Origin: CAYRHN01 sp964424115
Lineage (GTDB): Bacteria > Chloroflexota > Anaerolineae > Anaerolineales > Anaerolineaceae
NCBI GenBank assembly: GCA_964424115.1
Contig: CAYRHN010000004.1
Coordinates: 62,001-126,000 of the forward strand
Direction of reading: 5' to 3'
Length of the DNA: 64,000 nucleotides
Both the position numbers and the translations under genes were made by a program. The notes below the pieces were generated by a model that saw only the letters and a list, made by a program, of their open reading frames with translations, had not been told where the DNA came from and did not search any database. Of this stretch, positions 1 through 8,047 are shown in pieces; the first letter of the stretch is position 1, and each line of letters starts with the position of its first letter.

Positions 1-3000
1 CCAGCGCGGCACCTGCAACTTCTCTGAAAAGGAAGCCAATGCTGTGGCTGCCGGCGCCGAATATGTGATCATCTTCAACAGCCGCACCGGCCCGCCTGCG
101 GGTATGTCCGGTGTGGTCGGTCCCACTTCGATGATCAGTATGGAAGACGGCCTGGCGATCAAAGCCTGGATCGATGCCAATCCCACCGCCACGGTAAATA
201 TTGGCGCAACGGTGGCTTACATCGTCGATGCCAATTACCAGGATATTGTGGCTGCTTTCAGCTCTTTCGGCCCCAACACCACCTTTGATGTGCTCAAGCC
301 GGATATCACGGCTCCGGGCGTCAGCATCCTCGCCGCTGTGGCAGATGCCTCCATCGCCCCCACCTCCGACTACGAACTGGACCTCTACCAGGGCACTTCG
401 ATGTCCAGCCCGCACAACGCCGGCTCGGCCGCTTTGATCATGTCGCTGCATCCGGATTGGAGCGTGGCCGAGATCAAGTCGGCCATGATGCTCACCGCCA
501 ACGACAACATGAAGGCCGACCGCTCCGCGTGGGGCGAGGGCGTGCGCGCCGCGAACCCGCAGGATATGGGCTCCGGCCGTGTAGCCCTGGATGTGACCGC
601 CTACACCGGCCTGGTAATGGATGAGACCATTGCCAAGTACGTAGCCGCCGATCCTTCCACGGGTGGCGATCCGCAAACCCTCAACCTGGCCAGCCTCTAC
701 GACAGCACCTGCGTGGGCACCTGCTCCTGGAAGCGCACCTTCACCAGCGTTTCCAATGCCGAAGCCACCTACACCGCTGTCGCGCCGGCCTGGGTGACGG
801 TCACCCCCAGCACCTTCACCATCCTGCCCGGCGACACTCAGGAAGTTACTTTCACCGCGGATGTCACCGGCTTGACCATGGATACCTGGTCCTACGGCAA
901 GGTCACTTTCGAGACCACCAGCAAGCATGCCGATCTGGGCTTCTACGAGGGCTTTACCGCCACCACTTTCCCGCCCACCGATTGGACTGTTGTTAATGCA
1001 GACGGTGGTGGCAGCACCTGGTTGCGCAGCAGCGGTCAGAAGGCTGCTTATCACACCTTCAGCAACGTAGGAGACCAGAATGGGTGGTTGATCACTCCCG
1101 CCCTCCCATTGGGTGATGATCCCTTCCTCGCTTTCTGGGAATATGATCTTTACTCGGAATATTATCAGGGCCACTACGTCTATGCTTGCGACACCACCAA
1201 TGACTGCAGCGCCCCGCCGACCAACTATGCGTTGGTAGGCGAGATTGCAGGGAATGATTCCTGGCTGTATTGGGAATTGCCTCTGGCTGCCTATGCCAAT
1301 AAGACCGTCAAGCTGGCCTTCTTGTACACCGGCAACGATGCAGACGTCTGGTATGTGGATGACGTCACCATCGGCAATTACACCGAAGCTATCTCTAACG
1401 CCCACCTGCCGCTGGCTGTCCTGCCCTCTGCCGGCAACCTGCCCAACCTGGTCAAGTTCGACACCTATCGCGATGCGGACGGCGAAACCTTGAGCGACCT
1501 GGTGGCGATCGAGATCACTGAATTGACCACCTATGTCTACGGCCTGGTCAAGGCGGATTTGAACACCTTCGTGCTCAATCCCGACCCGACCCCCGGCGAT
1601 CCCTTTGACGATGTCAGCCAGGTCTACTTCGATTACATCACCGTTCCGGCTTACTCGGTTCGCCTGGTGGCGGAGATCACCGAATCCACTTCCTACGACC
1701 TCGATATGTATGTCGGGTATGACTTCAACGGCGACGGCCTGCCCAGTGAAGATGAGGTGCTTTACCAAAGTGCCACCGGTGCGGTTCTGGAATACATTTC
1801 TGCCATCGATGTCTACTCGTCCAGCACCTACCCGTACTGGATCGTGATCTCCAACTTTGATGGATCGGTTGGCGACACGGTCACCCTGGCAACCGGTGTG
1901 GTTCCTGTGGCTGATAACGGCAACCTGACCGTCACCGGCCCGGCCACCAACCCCGGCGTCACTCCCTTCAGCCTGGACTATGCCTGGAACGAGGATACCG
2001 AAGAAGGCGACCGTCTGTACGGTTATGTGGATGTGTGCGCTGATGCGGCCTGCGCCGGCTATATCGGTTACACCCAGGTGGATATCCGCCGCGGTCCCGA
2101 TGATGTGATTAAGACCGCCGACAAAGAAGTTGTCAACACTGGCGACACGCTCACCTACACGCTGACGCTCAACAACTACAAGGTCAACGATGCCACTTAC
2201 ACCATCACTGACGCCATCCCGGCCGGCACCACCTATGTGCCCGGCTCGGCCACGGGCGGTGCGGTGTATGACTCGGGTACCGACACTATCACCTGGACCG
2301 GCCTTGTGCCAGGCGCCAGCACACGCGATTATGTCATGACCACCAGCCTGGTAAATCCGGCCTGTACCATGGGCTGGTATGCTGATGGCAATCCTACCGA
2401 TGACTACCTCGACTGGAAGACGACCAGCTATGGCTTCAGCGCTTCCTCCGGCGTCAGCGGCGATGGCTTCTGGTATGGCACCTTCAGCTCGTACAATCCC
2501 TTCAATTACTATGGAACGGATTACACCGGCATTGAGTTCACTGACGATGGTTATGTAATGTTCGACGGCGCGGGGACCTCGGCGGTCAACCAGGATCTTC
2601 CGGATCCCACTGTTCCGAACAACTTGATGGCAATGTTCTGGCGTGACCTGGTCATCACCTACGATGCGGCCACCAACAAGGGCGTTACCATGGTTGGAGA
2701 TACCACCTCCCTGGCCACCATCGAGTATGACGATGCGGCCTTGAAGAGCGATCCCACCAAGACCCTCGACTTCGAGATCGGTTATCTCCTCCAGCCGGAT
2801 GACACCCCCGGTGCGTACGAGATCACCTACGCCTTTGACAACATCACCCCTGGGATCTTCGATGATGCCATTGGCACGGTTGGACTGGAAAACGTGGACG
2901 GCACCATGGGCACGCAGTATGCCTACAATGACGCAGCTCAACTGAATACCATTGTGAACGGCATGGCGATCTGCTTTGACTGGGCCAAGGTCCAACCGCC

Positions 3001-3736
3001 CGCCACCGTGATCACCTACCAGGTGACCGTGGATGGCGACGCTGCCGATCCCATCATTAACACCGCTGTCCATGACACGGATTCCGTATACACTAAACCT
3101 GAAAACGCTGTGGCTGAAACTATGTTCGGCCCGCACGCTTTGGATGACGCCTACACCACGGACGAGGATGTTACCCTGACTGTGGCGGCTCCTGGCGTGC
3201 TGGACAATGATCTTAGCCCAGCCAGCTCTGCTGTGGCTGCAGCTCTGGTGAGCGGCACCTCTCACGGCAAGTTGACCCTGATGAGCGACGGTTCCTTCAC
3301 CTACATCCCGGAGAAGGATTGGTACGGAACCGATAGCTTCGTCTACAGCATGGTGACCTTCCCTGCCAAGGGCTGGGTCGATCAGGCTGAGGTAATCATC
3401 ACGGTCAACCCGGTTCAGGACGCTCCGGTTGCGGCTGCGATCTCGGATGTCGAATGGCTGGCGCGCGAAGCCCACACCTACACGGTTCCCGCCGGTACGG
3501 ATGCGGACGGCGACACGCTGACCTACTCGGCTACCTGGGATGGCGATCCTCTGCCGTCCTGGTTGACCTTTGATCCGGTCACCCGCACCTTCAGCGGCAC
3601 CCCTGCCAATGAAGACGTCGGCGAGTACATCCTTGTAGTGACCGTTTCTGACGGCCACGGAAATACGGATACCGCCACCTTCACCCTGGAAGTGACGCTC
3701 AATCCGTTCTTCTTCTACTTACCGGTCATCTACTAA
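1..3736 (+). CDS. Secreted S8 (subtilisin-like) serine protease, 3' part
   Basis: The reading frame is open from base 2, so the N-terminus, with the Asp and His of the catalytic triad, lies outside the window. The first residues resemble a PA (protease-associated) insert (RGTCNFSEKEAN). The catalytic serine motif GTSMSSP follows, with the Ser codon at 398-400. Downstream are beta-sandwich modules: a choice-of-anchor-J/cleaved-adhesin-like domain (about 940-1380), a DUF11-like repeat (about 2100-2340), a cadherin/VCBS-like module starting ALDDAYTTDED (about 3140-3410) and a putative-Ig He_PIG-like module (about 3430-3700). The protein ends FFFYLPVIY. This is an extracellular or surface protease with a multi-domain stalk. 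Family assignment is secure; substrate is unknown. The gene is followed by a strong hairpin terminator. Confidence 0.9.
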   Translation, partial: QRGTCNFSEKEANAVAAGAEYVIIFNSRTGPPAGMSGVVGPTSMISMEDGLAIKAWIDANPTATVNIGATVAYIVDANYQDIVAAFSSFGPNTTFDVLKPDITAPGVSILAAVADASIAPTSDYELDLYQGTSMSSPHNAGSAALIMSLHPDWSVAEIKSAMMLTANDNMKADRSAWGEGVRAANPQDMGSGRVALDVTAYTGLVMDETIAKYVAADPSTGGDPQTLNLASLYDSTCVGTCSWKRTFTSVSNAEATYTAVAPAWVTVTPSTFTILPGDTQEVTFTADVTGLTMDTWSYGKVTFETTSKHADLGFYEGFTATTFPPTDWTVVNADGGGSTWLRSSGQKAAYHTFSNVGDQNGWLITPALPLGDDPFLAFWEYDLYSEYYQGHYVYACDTTNDCSAPPTNYALVGEIAGNDSWLYWELPLAAYANKTVKLAFLYTGNDADVWYVDDVTIGNYTEAISNAHLPLAVLPSAGNLPNLVKFDTYRDADGETLSDLVAIEITELTTYVYGLVKADLNTFVLNPDPTPGDPFDDVSQVYFDYITVPAYSVRLVAEITESTSYDLDMYVGYDFNGDGLPSEDEVLYQSATGAVLEYISAIDVYSSSTYPYWIVISNFDGSVGDTVTLATGVVPVADNGNLTVTGPATNPGVTPFSLDYAWNEDTEEGDRLYGYVDVCADAACAGYIGYTQVDIRRGPDDVIKTADKEVVNTGDTLTYTLTLNNYKVNDATYTITDAIPAGTTYVPGSATGGAVYDSGTDTITWTGLVPGASTRDYVMTTSLVNPACTMGWYADGNPTDDYLDWKTTSYGFSASSGVSGDGFWYGTFSSYNPFNYYGTDYTGIEFTDDGYVMFDGAGTSAVNQDLPDPTVPNNLMAMFWRDLVITYDAATNKGVTMVGDTTSLATIEYDDAALKSDPTKTLDFEIGYLLQPDDTPGAYEITYAFDNITPGIFDDAIGTVGLENVDGTMGTQYAYNDAAQLNTIVNGMAICFDWAKVQPPATVITYQVTVDGDAADPIINTAVHDTDSVYTKPENAVAETMFGPHALDDAYTTDEDVTLTVAAPGVLDNDLSPASSAVAAALVSGTSHGKLTLMSDGSFTYIPEKDWYGTDSFVYSMVTFPAKGWVDQAEVIITVNPVQDAPVAAAISDVEWLAREAHTYTVPAGTDADGDTLTYSATWDGDPLPSWLTFDPVTRTFSGTPANEDVGEYILVVTVSDGHGNTDTATFTLEVTLNPFFFYLPVIY

Positions 3737-3755
3737 AGCTTTCCGGTAATACAAA

Positions 3756-3791
3756 CAAAAAACTGGGCGGCGCAAGCCGCCTAGTTTTTTG
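3756..3791. terminator. Bidirectional intrinsic terminator between the S8 protease and dtd
   Basis: An A-run and GGCGGC arm pair through a GCAA loop with GCCGCC and a T-run. The A/T-rich flanks make it usable from both converging genes. Confidence 0.9.
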
Positions 3792-3822
3792 TTTCTTCAT
3801 CAGATGCCGCTAAAAGCAGCGA

Positions 3823-4260
3823 TTAATTTTCCAGGCTGATCGTCACCGGGCCGTCGTTTTCGATCTCCACCAGCATGTGCGCGCCGAATTCCCCGCAGCC
3901 CGTCGGCACGCCCTCAGCGCGCAGAAAATCTGCAAAGCGTTCCACCAGGTCTCGTGCCTGTTCAGGCGCTCCCGCGCCGGTGAAGGAGGGGCGGTTTCCT
4001 TTGCGTGTATCCGCAAAGAGGGTGAATTGCGAGATGACCAGCGCTTCGCCGTGCACATCCAGCAGCGAAAGGTTCATCTTGCCGTTCTCGTCGCCGAAGA
4101 TGCGCAGCATGGCGATCTTACGGGCCAGCAATTGTGCCTTCTGAGCATCATCCTCCGGCCCGACGCCCAACAGGATCACCAGGCCCAGGCCGATCTCAGC
4201 CAACCTGCGGCCTTCTACCGATACTGCTCCGCGCTGCACGCGTTGAATGATCGCCCGCAT
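3823..4260 (-). CDS. dtd: D-aminoacyl-tRNA deacylase
   Basis: This 145-residue protein has the normal family length. It carries both diagnostic motifs: SQFTLFAD (SQxxL type, about residues 77-84) and NDGPVTI near the C-terminus (NxGPVT type, cross-subunit Gly-Pro specificity). The enzyme hydrolyses D-amino acids, and glycine mischarged on tRNA-Ala, from tRNA in the cytoplasm. It begins 3 nt after trpS stops and is the last gene of a minus-strand operon (Rdx-like selenoprotein, trpS, dtd), a sensible translation-quality grouping. Confidence 0.95.
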   Translation of the reverse strand: MRAIIQRVQRGAVSVEGRRLAEIGLGLVILLGVGPEDDAQKAQLLARKIAMLRIFGDENGKMNLSLLDVHGEALVISQFTLFADTRKGNRPSFTGAGAPEQARDLVERFADFLRAEGVPTGCGEFGAHMLVEIENDGPVTISLEN

Positions 4261-4263
4261 GGC

Positions 4264-5262
4264 CTATTTTTCGGCAAATCCGACCGCGGCGCGCACTTCT
4301 TGCATGGTCGCTTCCGCCAGCACGGTGGCGCGCTGCGCGCCGTCGTGCAGCACATCATGCAAGTAGTCCGGTTGGGTGCTCAATTCATTGCGGCGGGCGC
4401 GGAATGGCGCCAGGTGCGCGTTCAAATTGGCGGCTAGGCGTTTCTTGCAATCCACACAGCCGATCCCCGCCCGGCGGCATTCCACGTTGATCATTTCCAC
4501 TTCTTCCTTGGGGGAGAAGGTCTTATGGAAAGTGAATACATTACAAACATCCGGGTTGCCCGGGTCGCTGCGCCGCTGGCGGGCCGGGTCGGTGACCATG
4601 GTCATCACCCGCGCGGTGGTTTCTTCGGGCGTGGCGGCCAGTTCGATGTGATTGTTATCGCTCTTGCCCATCTTCTTTTGCCCGTCGATGCCCAACACTT
4701 TGGGAACTTTGGTGACCTTCATTTCAGGTTCGATCAGTACATTGGTGTTGTAGGTATAGTTGAAGGTGCGCACCAGTTCGCGCGCGTATTCGATATGCGG
4801 CGCCTGGTCGATCCCCACCGGCACGTAGTTAGCCTTATACAGGACGATATCGGCGGTCATTAACACCGGGTAACCCACCAGCCCATAATTGACGTTGTTC
4901 GGCTGGCTGCGCACCTTTTCTTTGAAGGTGGGCAGGTCCGTCAGCTTGCCCAGCTGGGCGAGCATGGAGAGGATGGTATGCAGTTCGGTTACCTGCGGCA
5001 CGTGTGATTGCACGAAGATGATGCTTTTTTGGGGATCCAAACCAGCAGCCAGGAAATCCAGCAGCATCTCATAGGTGTTCTGGCGCAGGTCGCGTGTGGT
5101 TTCCAGGGTGGTCAGGGCGTGGAGGTCCACCACGCAGTACAAACAGTCATATTCGGCCTGCAGGGCGACGTAGTTCTTGATCGCGCCCAGATAATTGCCG
5201 ATGTGTTGGCGTCCGGTTGGGCGGGCGCCGGAAAAAACACGTCCTTCTTTTTTCATAGTCAT
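4264..5262 (-). CDS. trpS: Tryptophanyl-tRNA synthetase
   Basis: This 332-residue class Ic aminoacyl-tRNA synthetase charges tRNA-Trp. The N-terminus holds FSGARPTGRQHIGNYLGA (HIGH-type motif HIGN). KMGKSDNN near residue 195 is the KMSKS-type loop. The C-terminal anticodon-binding helical region is complete. The ATG overlaps the stop of the upstream gene by one base (TAATG), indicating translational coupling. A second in-frame ATG lies two codons later. Confidence 0.96.
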   Translation of the reverse strand: MTMKKEGRVFSGARPTGRQHIGNYLGAIKNYVALQAEYDCLYCVVDLHALTTLETTRDLRQNTYEMLLDFLAAGLDPQKSIIFVQSHVPQVTELHTILSMLAQLGKLTDLPTFKEKVRSQPNNVNYGLVGYPVLMTADIVLYKANYVPVGIDQAPHIEYARELVRTFNYTYNTNVLIEPEMKVTKVPKVLGIDGQKKMGKSDNNHIELAATPEETTARVMTMVTDPARQRRSDPGNPDVCNVFTFHKTFSPKEEVEMINVECRRAGIGCVDCKKRLAANLNAHLAPFRARRNELSTQPDYLHDVLHDGAQRATVLAEATMQEVRAAVGFAEK

Positions 5263-5513
5263 TAAGCCTTGCCTTCCTTTAGGAATTTTCTGACCAGTTT
5301 CACGCCCTCGCCGGGTTCGGCATGGCGCTGGGTGGCCAGCTTGGAGTAAAGCAGGTGCCCGTTGACGGTCAGCTCGTAGCGTCCGCCATCAGAGGGGATT
5401 AGGGTGATGCTTTCGATCTCGGGTTCAAATTGCTTCAAAAGTTCGGCCGCCAGACTGGTGGCGCGTTCGGTGTAGTGTCAGACAGTGCAGTATTCGAGGG
5501 TGATCTTGAGCAT
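5262..5513 (-). CDS. SelW/Rdx-like selenoprotein with a CxxU motif (in-frame UGA)
   Basis: Read through the TGA at 5480-5478 (minus strand), the frame gives 83 residues: an N-terminal beta strand MLKITLEYCTV, then U (residue 12), then a helix, then SDGGRYELTVNG, LLYSKLATQ and a C-terminal helix. This is the SelW/SelT/SelH (Rdx) thioredoxin-like layout, and U falls at the second redox position of CxxC/CxxU. The start is fixed by GGAGG 8 nt before the ATG. The frame downstream of the UGA stays open for 71 codons, keeps family signatures and ends exactly at the trpS start. A hairpin lies 14 nt after the UGA. The biochemical role of bacterial Rdx proteins is only presumed redox. The alternative is a nonsense mutation or base error from a Cys codon (TGC/TGT to TGA). 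Confidence 0.8.
5448..5463 (-). promoter_or_regulatory. Putative bacterial SECIS hairpin
   Basis: On the minus strand, 14 nt after the UGA, CGCCA pairs perfectly with TGGCG around a six-base CCAGTC loop containing a single G. Position and size resemble the short apical stem-loop that SelB reads just downstream of bacterial Sec codons. The loop is not identical to the E. coli fdhF loop: the G is at loop position 4, not 1 or 2. Supporting but not conclusive. Confidence 0.55.
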
Positions 5514-5657
5514 TGGCTTTTCCTCCAATGAATTTTTACTATTATAAGCGTTTTTAGGCAAAATCTCACTACCAAGGCGCCGATCGTTCAAAGAAAGCAT
5601 CATTTCACTGCTTTGCGTCCCTTTGCGACTTCGTTTCTTCGCGGCGGATTTTCCTGT

Positions 5658-5663
5658 TATAAT
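5658..5663 (+). promoter_or_regulatory. Extended -10 promoter for the sugar transferase, leaderless geometry
   Basis: TGTTATAAT gives an extended TGn plus TATAAT. Exactly six bases separate it from the ATG at 5670, so transcription would start at or next to the start codon. No Shine-Dalgarno is present. Confidence 0.65.
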
Positions 5664-5669
5664 TTTTGC

Positions 5670-6308
5670 ATGACTGGACAATTATTTCCGCGCGGCGTGC
5701 CGCTCTCCAAGCGCCTTTTTGACTTGCTGGTTACCCTCTTGGCATTCGTGGTGGCGCTGCCGGTAATGGGCGTGGTGGCCTTGCTCCTATGGGCCAAGGA
5801 AGGCCGTCCACTGCTCTTTCGTCAGGAACGCCCCGGCTTAGGCGGCAAGGTGTTTACTATTTATAAGTTCCGCACCATGCGTGAAGCGCAAGACGCGCAT
5901 GGCCGTCCGCTGCCCGATTCGCAGCGTATCTCCCGCCTGGGGCGTTTTTTGCGCGCCAGCAGCCTGGATGAGCTGCCCGAGCTGTTCAATGTTTTACGCG
6001 GCGAGATGAGCTGGGTGGGACCGCGCCCCCTGCTGGTGGCCTACCTGGAACGCTATTCGCCCGAACAGTCCCGCCGCCATGACGTCCTGCCGGGCATTAC
6101 TGGTTGGGCGCAGATCAATGGGCGCAACACCATCTCCTGGGAAGACAAATTCCGTCTGGATGTCTGGTATGTCGATCACTGGTCGTTCTGGCTGGATATC
6201 AAGATCCTCTTCCTGACCGTCTGGAAAGTGCTCAAGCGGGAAGGCATCTCCCAGCCCGGCCGGGCGACCATGGATGAATTCAAGGGGAAGCAGGGTCCAA
6301 GTAAATAA
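5670..6308 (+). CDS. Polyprenyl-phosphate sugar-1-phosphate transferase (bacterial sugar transferase family)
   Basis: This 212-residue protein has one N-terminal hydrophobic hairpin or re-entrant helix (about residues 13-40) and then the catalytic core: KFRTM, SLDELPELFNVLRGEMSWVGPRP, and PGITGWAQINGRN. These motifs define the WcaJ/PglC-type monotopic phosphoglycosyl transferases, which attach the first sugar-phosphate to undecaprenyl phosphate at the inner membrane. It is the short PglC-like form without the extra N-terminal helices of WcaJ. The ATG is preferred over an upstream in-frame TTG because of the -10 position. It stands alone between terminators but probably primes glycan assembly for the loci further along. 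Confidence 0.92.
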   Translation: MTGQLFPRGVPLSKRLFDLLVTLLAFVVALPVMGVVALLLWAKEGRPLLFRQERPGLGGKVFTIYKFRTMREAQDAHGRPLPDSQRISRLGRFLRASSLDELPELFNVLRGEMSWVGPRPLLVAYLERYSPEQSRRHDVLPGITGWAQINGRNTISWEDKFRLDVWYVDHWSFWLDIKILFLTVWKVLKREGISQPGRATMDEFKGKQGPSK

Positions 6309-6334
6309 AAATGGCGGCATAGCCGCCATTTTTT
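6307..6334. terminator. Bidirectional terminator
   Basis: AAAATGGCGGC pairs with GCCGCCATTTT around a 3-base ATA loop, with A- and T-runs on the two sides. It separates the convergent sugar transferase and BMP-like lipoprotein genes. Confidence 0.9.
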
Positions 6335-6343
6335 GTTGTTCTT

Positions 6344-7375
6344 TTATTGTCCTGGAGGCACCACCGGAGAAATCGTCCCGTCCTGTAATCCTTGTGCTGT
6401 TTCCTCCACCAGGCGCAGGCGTCCTTCCGAGAGCCAGTCCGGATTCACCTCATCCACCACCAGGGGGGCAAATGTGGATGAGCCGCCTTTTGCGGCCAGC
6501 AGGTCAGGCCACAACGCTTGCAAGGCAGACAGACTGTCGGCGCGCACGCTGGCGATCCACTGCGGGCGCAGATCGTCGCTGGGGGCGCCGCTGCCGATCA
6601 AGCCGATGCCTTCTCCGGCCAGTTGCGCCAGTAATTCGGGGCTGGCAAGGACCGGATCAACATAGATCACTTCCAGCAAATTCTCGTCCAATTTCTTGAA
6701 GGCGTTCCAGCCTGACGCAGCATCGCTCCCGGCTGGCAGGGCCGAGACCACCGGGAAGAGCACGATTGGCGCGTATTGCGGCGCGCAGCGCCCACAGTGA
6801 TAGCGCCCGCCGTTCAGGAAGGCATCCTGCAGGGTGGCGGGTGTATCCAGCACGAGCCCGCCCACGCGCCAGTCCGGCGCAGCCAGCGCCCCGATAAAAC
6901 CGGCCAGGAAGGCGGTTTGTTCCGGCTGGATCAGGATCTGGTTCAAATTGGCGCTCAGCGGCTGCAAGTCCAGCGCGCCAATCGCAACGAACTGAACATC
7001 CGGCGTGTTCCCAGCCAGGTCCTTGATCTCCGGCCCGGGGTTAAGGAAAACCACGATCCGCGTGTTGGCAGGCGCAGTGGATAGGGTGGATACTTGCTCA
7101 AAAACCAATCCGTCGGCAGCCGCCAGCGCGGTCAATCCCGCTGCGGTCGAGGCGGTCAGAGCCGGATCGCTATTATCCGGCGCCACCAGGATCACCCTTT
7201 CAGGTTGCTGGGTGGCGGTTTGCGTGGCGATGGGAGAAGCTGCCGTGGTGTGGGTGGGGCTGGCTGCGGGGGTCAGTCCTTCCTGCGGCTGGGTGGATGT
7301 GCCAGGCGCGCTGCAGGCGCCCAGCAGCAGCATGAACGCTGCAAGCAGAGTCCAAAGGGTGCGGATTGATTTCAT
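6344..7375 (-). CDS. BMP/PnrA-like substrate-binding lipoprotein
   Basis: The 343-residue product starts with a lipoprotein signal peptide (MKSIRTLWTLLAAF, lipobox LLLGAC, Cys about residue 21), then a Thr/Ala/Pro-rich linker. After that comes a periplasmic-binding-protein-like fold: VILVAPDN, TAFLAGFIGALAA, VGGLVLD. The 'FLAGFIGALA' and 'VGGL' segments resemble the basic-membrane-protein/PnrA nucleoside-binding family, but the protein is divergent and no ABC permease is adjacent. It has an unusual HCGRC sequence mid-protein. The ligand is unknown. Confidence 0.65.
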   Translation of the reverse strand: MKSIRTLWTLLAAFMLLLGACSAPGTSTQPQEGLTPAASPTHTTAASPIATQTATQQPERVILVAPDNSDPALTASTAAGLTALAAADGLVFEQVSTLSTAPANTRIVVFLNPGPEIKDLAGNTPDVQFVAIGALDLQPLSANLNQILIQPEQTAFLAGFIGALAAPDWRVGGLVLDTPATLQDAFLNGGRYHCGRCAPQYAPIVLFPVVSALPAGSDAASGWNAFKKLDENLLEVIYVDPVLASPELLAQLAGEGIGLIGSGAPSDDLRPQWIASVRADSLSALQALWPDLLAAKGGSSTFAPLVVDEVNPDWLSEGRLRLVEETAQGLQDGTISPVVPPGQ

Positions 7376-7381
7376 GCCAGA

Positions 7382-7387
7382 ATTTTA
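7382..7387 (-). promoter_or_regulatory. -10 element for the BMP-like lipoprotein, 6 nt before the ATG
   Basis: TAAAAT on the minus strand is followed by TCTGGC and the ATG at 7375. There is no Shine-Dalgarno, so a leaderless transcript is suggested. Confidence 0.5.
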
Positions 7388-7564
7388 CCATAACCTTTTC
7401 AAAGGCATTGCATGTCGCCTGGGCTTCTCTGTCTGAGATTTCCTACCTTTCTGTTGTATTCTCTAAGGCCAAGAGGAAAAGGGCTTGGTGAAGCCGGGCT
7501 CTCGATCAGGTTTAAGCCGCGCCCGCCTGCCGTTTGCGGCATCCATGACAGGAAAACCCGGTGG

Positions 7565-7570
7565 TATAAT
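7565..7570 (+). promoter_or_regulatory. -10 element for the HAD gene, 6 nt before the ATG
   Basis: TATAAT, then TAACCC, then the ATG at 7577. No Shine-Dalgarno is present. The rest of the 7376-7576 intergenic stretch shows nothing else that can be supported. Confidence 0.6.
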
Positions 7571-7576
7571 TAACCC

Positions 7577-8047
7577 ATGATTGAGTTGACAATCCCTGGC
7601 AGGGGCGTGGTCCAGTTCAACCATCTGGTGTGCGACGTGAACGGAACGCTGGCGGTGGACGGAAAATTGCTTGATGGGGTTTCCCGGGCACTGTCTGCGC
7701 TTGCCGACCGGTTGGATATCCATCTGGTCACGGCCGATACGCACGGCAGGCAAGAGGTGATCGATCGCCAGTTGGGACTGACGGCAGTGCGTTTGCAGGC
7801 CGGGGATGAGTCCGCTCAGAAAGCCGCCTATGTGCGCGGCCTGGGCGCCGACACAGTCATTGCTGTTGGCCAGGGCGCCAATGACGCCGGGATGCTGGAG
7901 GTTGCCGGGTTGGGGATTTGTGTTCTTTCACCCGAAGGTGCCGCTCTGCCCACCCTGCTGGCCGCCGACCTGGTGGTGCCGGGCATCCTGGAAGCCCTGG
8001 AATTGCTTGAAAAACCTTTAAGAATTGTAGCGACCTTGCGCAAATGA
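7577..8047 (+). CDS. HAD-superfamily soluble P-type-ATPase-like hydrolase
   Basis: The 156-residue protein keeps HAD motif I as DVNGTLA (nucleophile Asp about residue 20), a motif II Thr in LVTAD, a motif III Lys in SAQKAAYV and motif IV as GQGANDAGML. Motif I has Asn where phosphatases have the second Asp, so it looks more like the P-domain of P-type ATPases (DKTGT) than a DxDxT phosphatase. It lacks transmembrane and cap domains. It overlaps the next gene by 4 bases (ATGA), forming an operon with the DUF389 membrane protein. Substrate unknown. Confidence 0.8.
   Translation: MIELTIPGRGVVQFNHLVCDVNGTLAVDGKLLDGVSRALSALADRLDIHLVTADTHGRQEVIDRQLGLTAVRLQAGDESAQKAAYVRGLGADTVIAVGQGANDAGMLEVAGLGICVLSPEGAALPTLLAADLVVPGILEALELLEKPLRIVATLRK

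Noticed and set aside
3877..4437. A 186-residue plus-strand ORF.
   Set aside because: Antisense to dtd and the 3' end of trpS, both of which have complete catalytic motifs.
5478..5681. A 67-residue minus-strand ORF ending MLKITLEYCTV at the UGA.
   Set aside because: Its upstream part lacks coding signs and covers the promoter of the sugar transferase. The real start is the ATG at 5513 with its own ribosome site, and the frame continues through the UGA.
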